From: Hymenobacter crusticola
GTDB taxonomy: Bacteria; Bacteroidota; Bacteroidia; Cytophagales; Hymenobacteraceae
Length of the DNA: 64,000 bases
Direction: 5' to 3'
Assembly: GCF_002154225.1 (NCBI RefSeq)
Contig: NZ_MTSE01000004.1
Coordinates: 434,001-498,000, forward strand
Shown here: piece by piece, positions 1-7,661 of the stretch
Numbering within the stretch: the stretch's first letter is position 1
How the letters are laid out: every line of letters starts with the position of its first letter
Program-made: the position numbers and the translations under genes
The notes under the pieces: model-generated
The model's database searches: none
Seen by the model: the letters and a program-made list of their open reading frames with translations, nothing else
Told to the model about the DNA's origin: nothing

Positions 1-471
1 CCGTGCCACCAGCCAAGTGGCGTAGCTGGTAGGAAGCCCGGGGATGCCCATGCGCTGACCCACCCGGTTGAACACCTCAAACACTTCTTCTTTTTCTGGG
101 GTGGTCATGGGACGCTCCAACGCTTCAAACGACCGGATGGAGTAATCGATGAGCATGAACAGTACGTCGCGGTAGGCCCAGGCCGGAATAGCGGCGCCGC
201 GCTTGGCTTCCACGGCTCCGTGGATGGCGGTGATGGTGTCGATGGCGCGCTCCGCCCCCGCACGAGGAGCAAATACAATCTGCCGGGCATAGTCGACGGT
301 AGAAAACAAGCGCCCCAAAGGGTCGGCGGGTAGGCGGCCAGTAAAGTACAGCCAGTCGACGGCTTTGTTCAGCGCAAACTCCGCCGCGGCTCCGGCAAAG
401 ATGAACAGCACCGTATCGGCCTTGCTCCAAATAGTACGCACCACGGAGTGCTGTGCTACGAAATATTCCAT
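1..471 (-). CDS. Oxygenase MpaB family protein (DUF2236), 3' end beyond window
   Basis: An open reading frame runs leftwards from an ATG at 471 off the window edge (157 codons visible). Translation starts MEYFVAQHSVVRTIW and contains FIFAGAAAEFALNKAVDWLYF and DPLGRLFSTVDYARQIVFAP, which I recognise as the start of the DUF2236 / MpaB-type family (haem proteins related to latex-clearing oxygenase). The frame stays open upstream of the ATG as far as an in-frame TAG but offers no ATG, GTG or TTG, so 471 is the likely start. The family assignment is from remembered pattern; the haem ligands would lie in the missing part. Confidence 0.7.
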   Translation of the reverse strand, partial: MEYFVAQHSVVRTIWSKADTVLFIFAGAAAEFALNKAVDWLYFTGRLPADPLGRLFSTVDYARQIVFAPRAGAERAIDTITAIHGAVEAKRGAAIPAWAYRDVLFMLIDYSIRSFEALERPMTTPEKEEVFEVFNRVGQRMGIPGLPTSYATWLVAR

Positions 472-885
472 GCCCCAAGAACCGGAAAACTCCGCAAAAG
501 ACTCCGTGGTTTTTGAGCAGAAGCAGCATTTTTGTCTCGGAACCTAGCCCAACTCCGCTAGCTTCAACTGCCCTACTACGGCTAACGAGAACTGGGCTGC
601 GCGTGATCGGAAGCTGTAGGTAATCCTCATCAGCGGCGCTAAAACGCAGCCTAGGCCCCGCACTGCCTAACCGCAGCCGAGCTGTTTTACCAAATAAAAA
701 GTCATCAGGCGCGGCGCTTTTCCGCGCCGCAATGCCGGGTTTTGACTCCTAGGTAGTGCTCAGCAGCTCTTGAAAGAAGTGTGCGCTACAGGTTGAGCTA
801 GGTAGTACTCAGTGATTTACTAGGCCTAGGTGAAAACTTAACATGGAAAAGTGATGCTATGGGAAAGCGAGAGATGGGAAAATCT
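472..885. other. Intergenic, no gene seen
   Basis: No convincing coding frame. It lies upstream of both flanking genes, so it should hold the promoter of the leftward MpaB-like gene. A perfect 7-bp hairpin (GCGGCGC at 711-717 with GCGCCGC at 724-730) is the only structure noticed. CTAG occurs seven times between 541 and 840. Confidence 0.5.
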
Positions 886-893
886 TACCTTTG
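886..893 (+). promoter_or_regulatory. Bacteroidetes-type -7 box
   Basis: TACCTTTG matches the TAnnTTTG -7 element used by the Bacteroidetes primary sigma factor. It sits 18 bases before the ATG of the 32-codon membrane peptide at 912. A clear TTG -33 element is not evident, so this is a half-site match only. Confidence 0.45.
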
Positions 894-911
894 CGGCAAC
901 TTTCAAACCCT

Positions 912-1010
912 ATGGAACCTACCTCTACTTCATCCCGCGACGAACGTATCGTTGTCATCTTCATGGCCAGCTTAGTTGTGCTGGCCGCTGTGTACTACTT
1001 GCTCGCCTAA
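912..1010 (+). CDS. Small single-pass membrane peptide (32 aa)
   Basis: The ATG at 912 opens 32 codons ending in TAA. The N-terminus is short and polar (MEPTSTSSRDER) and is followed by one hydrophobic segment of about 20 residues (IVVIFMASLVVLAAVYYLLA) that reaches the C-terminus, as in small membrane-inserted bacterial peptides. A TAnnTTTG promoter box lies just upstream and an intrinsic terminator at 1063-1093 just downstream, so the gene is a self-contained transcription unit. I do not recognise a family. A longer overlapping frame (851-1156) runs through the terminator and looks spurious. Confidence 0.5.
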   Translation: MEPTSTSSRDERIVVIFMASLVVLAAVYYLLA

Positions 1011-1062
1011 CGGCCCACCCCCCTTACGAGGCGAGTAGCTCCTACTTACCACCTATCCCCTT

Positions 1063-1093
1063 AAAAAGCCGCCGCTTATCCGCTGCGGCTTTT
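1063..1093 (+). terminator. Intrinsic terminator after small peptide gene
   Basis: AAAAAGCCGC (1063-1072) pairs with GCGGCTTTTT (1084-1093), an A-tract/U-tract flanked GC hairpin, 52 bases after the small membrane peptide. Confidence 0.8.
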
Positions 1094-1246
1094 TGCTTTC
1101 TAGGGCAGCGAGCCCATGGCCTAGCTCAGAAACAACGAGCCTGGCCTACCGTCTAGCGAAGCTCAACCAAAACAACCGTTACTGGTAAGCGTTGATAGAA
1201 AGGCAACCCTTTTCGCTGAAGGGACACGCCTCTAGCAAGACTTCCT

Positions 1247-2869
1247 ATGGCTACATCTGCGCCGCAAACCGACCAGCTCGTCTCAATCGAGCAAGCTGAT
1301 TTTCATAACTCCTTCGTCGACGAGCTTCACGGCGAAGCTTCTATGGACAAAAGCCCCCGCCAAGTGCCGGGCTATCATTATTCCCGCGTAGAGCCAACGG
1401 CCGTGCGCGCGCCGCGCCTGCTAGCTTGGTCCGATGACCTAGCCGCCTACCTAGGGGTGGTAAGGCCGCCGGAGCGTGGCCCCGCTGTTGCTATACTCGC
1501 GGGGAGTCAACTGAACCCCAGCATGAAGCCCTTTGCCGCTCGCTACGGCGGGCACCAGTTTGGCAACTGGGCAGGCCAGCTCGGCGACGGCCGGGCTATT
1601 TCCCTTGGTGAGCTGACAGCCGTGGATGGCAGCAGCTGGGAAATTCAGCTCAAAGGGGCTGGCCCTACGCCTTACTCGCGCCGGGCCGATGGGCGGGCGG
1701 TGTTGCGCTCATCGCTGCGAGAGTTTTTGTGCAGCGAGGCCATGCATTACCTAGGGGTGCCCACCACCCGGGCGCTGAGCCTGGTAGAAACCGGCGACGT
1801 AGTGATCCGCGACATGTTCTACAACGGCAACCCCCAGCCCGAGCCGGGTGCCATTGTGGCGCGGGTGGCGCCTACGTTTGTGCGGTTTGGTAACTTTCAA
1901 CTGATGGCCGCTATGGGCGAGAAGGACAACCTCCGCGCCCTGGCCGATTACGTCATTCGCCACCAGTATCCCGAGCTAGGGGAGCCCTCGTCGGCGGTAT
2001 ACGTGCGCTGGTTTGAGGAAATCAGCCGCCGCACGGCCGTGATGATAGCGCACTGGATGTCAGTAGGTTTTGTGCACGGCGTGATGAACACCGACAACAT
2101 GTCCATCCTCGGCCTGACCATTGACTACGGCCCCTACGGCTGGCTCGAACCCTACGACCCCGACTGGACCCCCAACACCACCGACTTCGGCTCGCGGCGC
2201 TACGCTTTTGGCCAGCAGCCGCAAGTGGCGCTCTGGAACCTCTACCAACTGGCCCGCGCGCTAGCCCATCTGGTGGAAACTCCCCAGGACTTGCAGCAAG
2301 GCCTGGAAACGTACCGAACCACCTTGGCCGAAACCCGGCATACCATGTTATTGCAAAAGCTAGGTCTGACGCCAATGGCACCGGAGGCAGAAGATCGGGC
2401 GTTTGTGGAAGAGCTCCTCGAAGCGCTAGCCGGCTCCGAAATCGACATGACGTTGTTCTTTCGCCAGCTTTCGCACACCGCGCCAGCCTTGCTGCAAAAG
2501 GCTGAGAGCGAGGAAACAGCCTGGCGCGAGTTGCTCGCCAACGCGGCTTACTCCATGTCGATAAGTGAGGAGCAAACGCTGCTGCAATGGCTCCAACGCT
2601 ACTTGCAACGGCTACGGCAGGAACCCGCCAGCCCAGAAGCCATCCGGGAAAGCATGCTGAGTGTGAACCCAAAATATGTGTTGCGCAACTACCTAGCTCA
2701 GAAAGCAATAGAAGCCGCTGAGCTAGGTGACTTGTCTTTCCTAAACACGCTAATGGACGTGCTGAAAACGCCCTTCGCCGAGCAGCCCGAACACGAAGAG
2801 CTAGCTGCCAAACGCCCCGATTGGGCCCGCGAAAAGCCCGGCTGTGCGACGCTGTCGTGCAGCTCGTAA
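1247..2869 (+). CDS. selO: Protein adenylyltransferase SelO (YdiU/UPF0061)
   Basis: 540 residues, slightly longer than E. coli YdiU. SelO has a protein-kinase fold but binds ATP inverted and transfers AMP to Ser/Thr/Tyr of target proteins, in E. coli linked to redox stress. Visible family blocks are RYGGHQFGNWAGQLGDGRA, KGAGPTPYSRRADGRAVLR (ATP-binding basic cluster), REFLCSEAMHYLGVPTTRAL, and the metal/active-site stretch HGVMNTDNMSILGLTIDYGP. The protein ends LSCSS, the conserved C-terminal Cys that is selenocysteine in animal SelO. The N-terminal ~30 residues before MDKSPRQVPGYHYS look non-conserved, so the true start might be the internal ATG at 1343. A strong terminator follows. Confidence 0.93.
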   Translation: MATSAPQTDQLVSIEQADFHNSFVDELHGEASMDKSPRQVPGYHYSRVEPTAVRAPRLLAWSDDLAAYLGVVRPPERGPAVAILAGSQLNPSMKPFAARYGGHQFGNWAGQLGDGRAISLGELTAVDGSSWEIQLKGAGPTPYSRRADGRAVLRSSLREFLCSEAMHYLGVPTTRALSLVETGDVVIRDMFYNGNPQPEPGAIVARVAPTFVRFGNFQLMAAMGEKDNLRALADYVIRHQYPELGEPSSAVYVRWFEEISRRTAVMIAHWMSVGFVHGVMNTDNMSILGLTIDYGPYGWLEPYDPDWTPNTTDFGSRRYAFGQQPQVALWNLYQLARALAHLVETPQDLQQGLETYRTTLAETRHTMLLQKLGLTPMAPEAEDRAFVEELLEALAGSEIDMTLFFRQLSHTAPALLQKAESEETAWRELLANAAYSMSISEEQTLLQWLQRYLQRLRQEPASPEAIRESMLSVNPKYVLRNYLAQKAIEAAELGDLSFLNTLMDVLKTPFAEQPEHEELAAKRPDWAREKPGCATLSCSS

Positions 2870-2885
2870 TAGAGAATAACGAAAG

Positions 2886-2940
2886 AAAACCCTAGAACAG
2901 TCATGCCTCAACAAGCTCCGCATGACTGTTCTAGGGTTTT
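2886..2940 (+). terminator. Perfect 20-bp terminator hairpin after selO
   Basis: The 20 bases at 2886-2905 are the exact reverse complement of 2921-2940, with a 15-base loop and a T-run running into 2941. The stem contains CTAG twice. It closes the selO unit before the LRR-kinase gene. Confidence 0.9.
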
Positions 2941-2979
2941 TGCATATTTTAAGTGTCGGGCCTTTGCGACCTTTGTCGC

Positions 2980-4311
2980 ATGCATACCCTCGAACAACTA
3001 CGCGCCGGCCAGCTAGCGGGCATTCAGCGCCTCGACTTATCGGCTGGTCTCACGGAGTTTCCAACCGAGATTTTTGAGCTAGCCGATTCGCTGGAAATCC
3101 TAAATCTTTCGGGCAACTCGCTGTCCACGTTGCCCGACGACCTAGGCCGTTTGCACAAGCTGCGCATCCTGTTCTGCTCAGATAATCAGTTCACAACGGT
3201 GCCCGAGGTGTTGGGGCAATGCGCGCAGCTGAGCATGATTGGGTTCAAAGCCAACCAGATCCACTCGTTGCCGGCCGCGTCGTTGCCGCCGTTGCTGCGC
3301 TGGCTGATCCTCACTGATAACCACTTAACGGCTCTGCCTCACGAGCTAGGTGCCTGCACGCACCTGCAAAAGCTCATGTTGGCTGGTAATCAGCTAACGC
3401 ACCTGCCCGAGAGCATGGCCGCGTGCGCCAACCTAGAGTTGCTGCGCATTGCGGCAAATCGGTTTGAGGCGTTGCCGGAGTGGCTTCTGGCTCTGCCCCG
3501 GCTTTCGTGGCTGGCGTACGCTGGCAATCCTTTTTGCGAGGAAATAGAAGCGGCCCTAGTGCGGCAACACCCCATCACAAGCATCGACTGGCGCCAACTG
3601 ACGCTGCAGCAAAAGCTAGGGGAGGGCGCGTCCGGCGTGATTTACCAGGCGCAATGGTGTCCAGCGGCGGCCTCGTCGCAGGCAGTGGCTGTGAAGCTGT
3701 TTAAGGGCGCCGTCACCAGTGATGGATTGCCGCACAGCGAAATGTCGGCGTGTATTAGCGCGGGCGTCCACCCAAACCTAATTGCCGTTGAGGGCAAAAT
3801 AACCGAGCACCCAACCAACGCCGAAGGGCTGGTATTGGATCTGATTGATCCAGCGTTTCAGATTCTTGCGGGGCCACCTAGCTTCGCTTCCTGCACCCGC
3901 GACGTGTATGATGCCGGTACTGTGTTTAGCTTGGCTACTGTGCTGCGCCTAGCGCATGGCATTGCGGCGGCCGCAGCTCACTTGCACGCCCGCGGCATTC
4001 TGCACGGCGATTTATACGCCCACAACATCTTGACTACCAGTACCGGGCGCTGCTTGCTCGGCGACTTTGGCGCCGCCTGCTTTTTGGAGCCTAGCTCGGC
4101 GCTGTCCACGCAAGTGCAGCGCCTGGAAGCTAGGGCGTTTGCCTGCTTGCTGGAAGAACTCCTGGCGCACTGCGAACCGACAGCGTCGGAAAGCTTTCAT
4201 GCGTTGGCAGAGTTGGAGCGTCGGTGTGCGCAGCCGAACGTGGCGGCCCGGCCGTTGTTTGCCGAGATCGAGCAGGTACTCACTGCGCTGCTAGGGGAAG
4301 CTAGCCGGTAA
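2980..4311 (+). CDS. Leucine-rich-repeat protein kinase
   Basis: 443 residues from the ATG at 2980; an upstream GTG at 2953 is in frame but adds a non-conserved leader. Residues ~15-195 are about seven LRRs of the bacterial LxxLPxxLxxLxxLxxLxLxxN type (SLEILNLSGNSLSTLPDDLG, HLQKLMLAGNQLTHLPESM). Residues ~210-440 form a protein-kinase domain: Gly-rich loop LGEGASGVIYQ, VAVKLF lysine, catalytic loop ILHGDLYAHNIL and metal-binding LGDFGAAC are all intact, so activity is expected. No signal peptide or membrane segment, so cytoplasmic. It lies between SelO and a HipA-like kinase on the same strand. The targets are unknown. Confidence 0.88.
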   Translation: MHTLEQLRAGQLAGIQRLDLSAGLTEFPTEIFELADSLEILNLSGNSLSTLPDDLGRLHKLRILFCSDNQFTTVPEVLGQCAQLSMIGFKANQIHSLPAASLPPLLRWLILTDNHLTALPHELGACTHLQKLMLAGNQLTHLPESMAACANLELLRIAANRFEALPEWLLALPRLSWLAYAGNPFCEEIEAALVRQHPITSIDWRQLTLQQKLGEGASGVIYQAQWCPAAASSQAVAVKLFKGAVTSDGLPHSEMSACISAGVHPNLIAVEGKITEHPTNAEGLVLDLIDPAFQILAGPPSFASCTRDVYDAGTVFSLATVLRLAHGIAAAAAHLHARGILHGDLYAHNILTTSTGRCLLGDFGAACFLEPSSALSTQVQRLEARAFACLLEELLAHCEPTASESFHALAELERRCAQPNVAARPLFAEIEQVLTALLGEASR

Positions 4312-4361
4312 GAAAGACAGCACAAAGTCTGCGCGGCGTCTTACTTTCGCACTCACGCCGA

Positions 4362-5171
4362 ATGATTAGGCCTATGAACCAACGTGAACCTCAACTGCGC
4401 ACTGTCGACGTAACGCGGTACGTGAAGCCTTTGCGGGAGGGCGGCTCTTTGCCGGCCATCGTGGAAGCCAACGACGATTTTTTGTACGTCATCAAATTTC
4501 GGGGGGCGGGACAAGGCGTGAAAGCCCTGATTGCTGAACTGATTGCCGGCGAGCTAGCGCGGGCCCTCGGGCTGCGCATGCCCGAAATTGTGTTTGCCAC
4601 CCTCGATGAAGCCTTTGGCCGTACCGAGCCCGACGAAGAAATTCAGGACTTGCTGCGCGCCAGCGAGGGGCTAAACCTAGCCCTGCATTACCTTTCCGGC
4701 GCCATCACCTTCGACTCGCTGGTGACGACCGTGGAGCCGAAGCTAGCTTCCCAAATTGTGTGGCTCGACTGCCTGATTATGAACGTCGACCGCACCGTGC
4801 GCAACACCAATATGCTGATGTGGCACAAGGAGCTGTGGCTCATCGACCACGGCGCGGCCTTCTACTTTCACCACTCCTGGCCGAATGTGGAGGAGCAAGC
4901 CCGCCGCCCGTTTGCGCAGGTAAAAGACCACGTATTGCTGCCCCAAGCCACCGAGCTAGCGCAAGTCGATGCGGAGTACCGCGCCATCCTGACGCCCGCT
5001 CTTATCCGCGCCATCGTGGGGCTCATCCCCGACCAGTGGCTTTTGGGCGATTCGCCGTTTACCACCGTGGAGGAGCACCGCCTCGCCTACATCCAGTTTT
5101 TAGAGGTCCGCCTCGCCTCGTCCGAAATCTTTGTCAAGGCCGCCGAGCATGCAAGAAAAGCACTTATTTGA
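4362..5171 (+). CDS. HipA-like kinase-fold protein
   Basis: 269 residues. It resembles the HipA-family kinase domain that occurs as a stand-alone protein next to DUF3037. Seen: an ATP-lysine strand FLYVIKFRGAGQGVKALIAE, a catalytic-loop equivalent CLIMNVDRTVRNTNML (Asp and Asn spaced as in HipA) and a metal-binding LWLIDHGAAF. The HipB antitoxin and the HipA N-terminal subdomain are absent. A second ATG at 4374 (MNQREPQL) is an equally plausible start. Its 3' end overlaps the DUF3037 gene by 23 bases, implying translational coupling. A possible TACTTTCG -7 box is at 4342-4349. Confidence 0.8.
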   Translation: MIRPMNQREPQLRTVDVTRYVKPLREGGSLPAIVEANDDFLYVIKFRGAGQGVKALIAELIAGELARALGLRMPEIVFATLDEAFGRTEPDEEIQDLLRASEGLNLALHYLSGAITFDSLVTTVEPKLASQIVWLDCLIMNVDRTVRNTNMLMWHKELWLIDHGAAFYFHHSWPNVEEQARRPFAQVKDHVLLPQATELAQVDAEYRAILTPALIRAIVGLIPDQWLLGDSPFTTVEEHRLAYIQFLEVRLASSEIFVKAAEHARKALI

Positions 5172-5532
5172 GTACGCCGTCGTGCGCGTGATGCCCAAGG
5201 TAGAGCGCGAAGAGTTTCTGAACGTCGGCGTCATCCTGTATTGTGCCGGCCGCGGATTTCTGCAAACGCGCTATGAACTGAATGAGGCGCGACTTCAAGC
5301 CTTTGGGGGCGAGCTAGATATGCAGGAGTTGCAGGAACGGCTGCGGGTGTTTGAACGCATCTGTGCCGGACGGCGCGAAGGCGGCGCTATCGGCCAACTG
5401 CCGGTTGCCTCGCGCTTCCGGTGGCTTACGGCCGCCCGTAGCACGGTCGTGCAAACCTCGCCCGTGCACCCCGGCCTGTGCGCCGACCCAGTCGAAACGC
5501 TTGGGCGCTTGTATGCACAGCTGGTGCAATAA
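5149..5532 (+). CDS. DUF3037 protein
   Basis: 127 residues from ATG 5149 (MQEKHLFEYAVVRVMPKVEREEF). The opening and the segment EFLNVGVILYC are hallmarks of DUF3037. The ATG lies inside the end of the HipA-like kinase gene; an upstream in-frame TTG at 5131 is less likely. DUF3037 is recurrently found beside HipA-like kinases, so the two probably act together, perhaps as kinase and substrate or regulator; that role is inference. Confidence 0.82.
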   Translation: MQEKHLFEYAVVRVMPKVEREEFLNVGVILYCAGRGFLQTRYELNEARLQAFGGELDMQELQERLRVFERICAGRREGGAIGQLPVASRFRWLTAARSTVVQTSPVHPGLCADPVETLGRLYAQLVQ

Positions 5533-5567
5533 GCTAGGTTAGAGAAAACCCCGCTGGTGTGCCGTGC

Positions 5568-5960
5568 TTACGCCTGCCGGGCTAGCCAGTCGTAGCCAGA
5601 AGCTAGGTCGTCGAAGAGAATGACGACGGGTTTGGTGACAAACTGCATGGCAATTTCCATGGAGCGCCGCGCCGACCAATGGGGCGGGCAAACCCAGGCC
5701 ACGAAGCGCATGCCGTGCTCAGCGAGTAACATGTAATATTGGCTGCCTACCCAGCGGGCCCCTTCTTCCCAATTGCTCGTTACCTGGCTGTTGTCGTTCA
5801 GCATTTTGTGGCATGGGCGCGCCCGAAGGTAGTGCAGCACTAGTTCGCCGCCGGTCTGCGCCGATTGCGCATCATGGTGCCCTTTCCATTCCACGTACAG
5901 CCACTCGTTGGCGGTGTCGTAGGATATGGAAAGGGAAGGCGTGCTGTAAAGTGACTCCAT
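5568..5960 (-). CDS. STAS/SpoIIAA-like small protein
   Basis: 130 residues if started at the ATG at 5960 (MESLYSTPSLSISYD). The frame is open further upstream to 6149, but that part overlaps the acetyltransferase gene and looks non-coding. The pattern WLYVEWKGHHD, then KMLNDNSQVTSNWEEGARWV, then AWVCPPHWSARRSMEIA, then LFDDLASGYDWL is that of a widespread Bacteroidetes family usually described as STAS-domain-like. Function unknown; possibly a stress or signalling adaptor. Confidence 0.65.
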   Translation of the reverse strand: MESLYSTPSLSISYDTANEWLYVEWKGHHDAQSAQTGGELVLHYLRARPCHKMLNDNSQVTSNWEEGARWVGSQYYMLLAEHGMRFVAWVCPPHWSARRSMEIAMQFVTKPVVILFDDLASGYDWLARQA

Positions 5961-6090
5961 GCCTTGGGCAGAACGGAAAATAGAATAGACGCCAATCGTG
6001 CGTCTGAACCTCGGCAAGATACACGATGCCAATAGCTTTATTATGTTTTTTCTATACTGTTGGGCTTCGTTGTTTGAGTGATACCTAGGT

Positions 6091-6717
6091 TTAGCTAAGC
6101 AAGCGCTGAAAAGCTTCCAGAAATAGCCCAACGTGGTAGCCATCGGCAAGGCCGTGGTGCACGTTTACGGCCACCGCCATGCGCAGCGTAGCGCCCTCCT
6201 GGTAAGTCTGGCCAACCGAAATCTTCGGGCAACTGTCGGGGAACTGGAAGCTGCGGGCGTGCGTCAGGCCGGTGAAGCGCACCCACGGAATGGCCGAGAA
6301 ATGAATCACATCGGGGCGGCCGGTGGTGTCGTTGAGGCGTAGGCCGGTGCTTTGTTGCACCGCTGCTATTTCGGCATTGGCGCCCGCCACGAAATCGGCT
6401 AGGTCGTCTTGCTGCTCAATAAAAGAAAACCCGAACGTGCGGTCGGGGCGGCCAATGGTGGCGGAGGCGTGAATGCGGTCGTAGCAGTACACCTGGCCGT
6501 CTTCGATGCGGTAGCGAAACTCCTCCACCTCGTTGGCGGCTTGCAGAGCTTTGTGCAGGTAATACAGAAAAAAGGGCACTCCGAGGCGCTTGGCTTCGGC
6601 ATAAGCATGCGTGCACTCGACGTCGGCTACTAGGCCAAAGAACGGTTCGTCGAACTTGGAAAAGAAGGCGAAGTGTTCCCGACGGGGCCACGTCGAGAGG
6701 TCGATGAACTGTTTCAT
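6091..6717 (-). CDS. Chloramphenicol acetyltransferase-fold acyltransferase
   Basis: 208 residues from ATG 6717 (MKQFIDLSTWPRREHFAFF), close to the ~215-220 of CAT enzymes. The catalytic signature VHHGLADGYHVGLF (HHxxxDG) is intact near the C-terminus, and the N-terminal PRREHFAFF matches the CAT family start. These enzymes transfer acetyl from acetyl-CoA to a hydroxyl. No resistance cassette, integron or IS flanks it, so it is probably a chromosomal CAT homologue, and chloramphenicol as substrate is not established. Confidence 0.85.
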   Translation of the reverse strand: MKQFIDLSTWPRREHFAFFSKFDEPFFGLVADVECTHAYAEAKRLGVPFFLYYLHKALQAANEVEEFRYRIEDGQVYCYDRIHASATIGRPDRTFGFSFIEQQDDLADFVAGANAEIAAVQQSTGLRLNDTTGRPDVIHFSAIPWVRFTGLTHARSFQFPDSCPKISVGQTYQEGATLRMAVAVNVHHGLADGYHVGLFLEAFQRLLS

Positions 6718-6823
6718 GGGGCGCAAGTTCGGTAACTTTGCCGGTACCGCGCCACCTAGGTTCGTCTGGCTGCTCTGCCAATGGGGCCGACGCGGCTAGT
6801 GTTAAACGTACTGTTCGTTGCTT

Positions 6824-7519
6824 ATGCCAACTCCTCAACTGATTGCCTTCGACGCCGATGATACGCTGTGGCCCAACCAGCCCCACTTCGATTACGCCGA
6901 GGCCCAGCTTTTCACGCTGCTCACCCACTATGCCGATGCCGATACTCTCGGTAAGCGCTTTTACGAAGTATGGCGCTCCAACATGCACTTATTCGGCTAC
7001 GGCGCTAAGTCGTTTATGCTCACCATGATCGAAACGGTCATTGAGCTCACCAACGGCACCGTGACAGGCACCGAAATCCAGCAGATCCTCGACCATGGTA
7101 AGCGCCTGCTCAACTTTCCCATTGAGCTGCTGCCTCACGTAGAAGAAGTGTTAGAGGAGCTGCGGCACCGCGGTGTACCGCTCATGCTGCTCACCAAAGG
7201 CGACCTGTTCGACCAGGAAAGCAAGCTCGCCCGCTCCGGCCTCGGCGACTACTTCGACCACGTCGAAATCGTGAGTGAAAAGAACGAGGCTACCTACCGT
7301 CGCATTCTGACGCGCTACGGCGTGCAGCCCCAAGATTTCGCCATGGTCGGCAATTCGCTGAAGTCGGATGTGCTGCCGGTGGCCAAGCTAGGTGGCGTAG
7401 CGATTCATGTGCCCTACCACGCCACCTGGATTCACGAGCAAGTGCCCGCCGATCAGCTAGCGGGCATTCCGTTTCACCATGCCGAGTCGTTGAAAGAAGC
7501 ACTAGCCTATTTGATCTAG
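6824..7519 (+). CDS. HAD-family hydrolase
   Basis: 231 residues from ATG 6824. HAD motifs are in order: FDADDTLW with the nucleophile Asp (motif I), MLLTKGD (motif II), SEKNEATY with the motif III lysine, and MVGNSLKSDVLPV (motif IV). The helical cap lies between motifs I and II. It is of the YjjG/phosphatase type acting on small phosphorylated metabolites; the substrate is unknown. It is divergent from the CAT-like gene. Confidence 0.85.
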   Translation: MPTPQLIAFDADDTLWPNQPHFDYAEAQLFTLLTHYADADTLGKRFYEVWRSNMHLFGYGAKSFMLTMIETVIELTNGTVTGTEIQQILDHGKRLLNFPIELLPHVEEVLEELRHRGVPLMLLTKGDLFDQESKLARSGLGDYFDHVEIVSEKNEATYRRILTRYGVQPQDFAMVGNSLKSDVLPVAKLGGVAIHVPYHATWIHEQVPADQLAGIPFHHAESLKEALAYLI

Positions 7520-7661
7520 AGGCCCTTCGGCGGAGCCAGACAGTAAGGTTGAGCTAGGTTGCTTTTATGCTTCAGAGCAAGCTCAACGGCCATGCACAGA
7601 TACTAGACCTTTTCATTCGGGCGTGCGTATCAGTTTGAAAATCAAATTGAATACTCCCCTC

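Noticed and set aside
851..1156. 101-residue frame over the small peptide gene
   Set aside because: It runs through the intrinsic terminator at 1063-1093 and has no sensible sequence features.
2022..2708. 228-residue frame opposite selO
   Set aside because: Antisense to conserved SelO motifs and of Arg/Ser/Ala-rich composition; no independent support.
6091..6717. Acquired chloramphenicol-resistance cassette
   Set aside because: The CAT-like gene has host-like GC and CTAG content and no flanking mobile elements, so it looks like a chromosomal family member.
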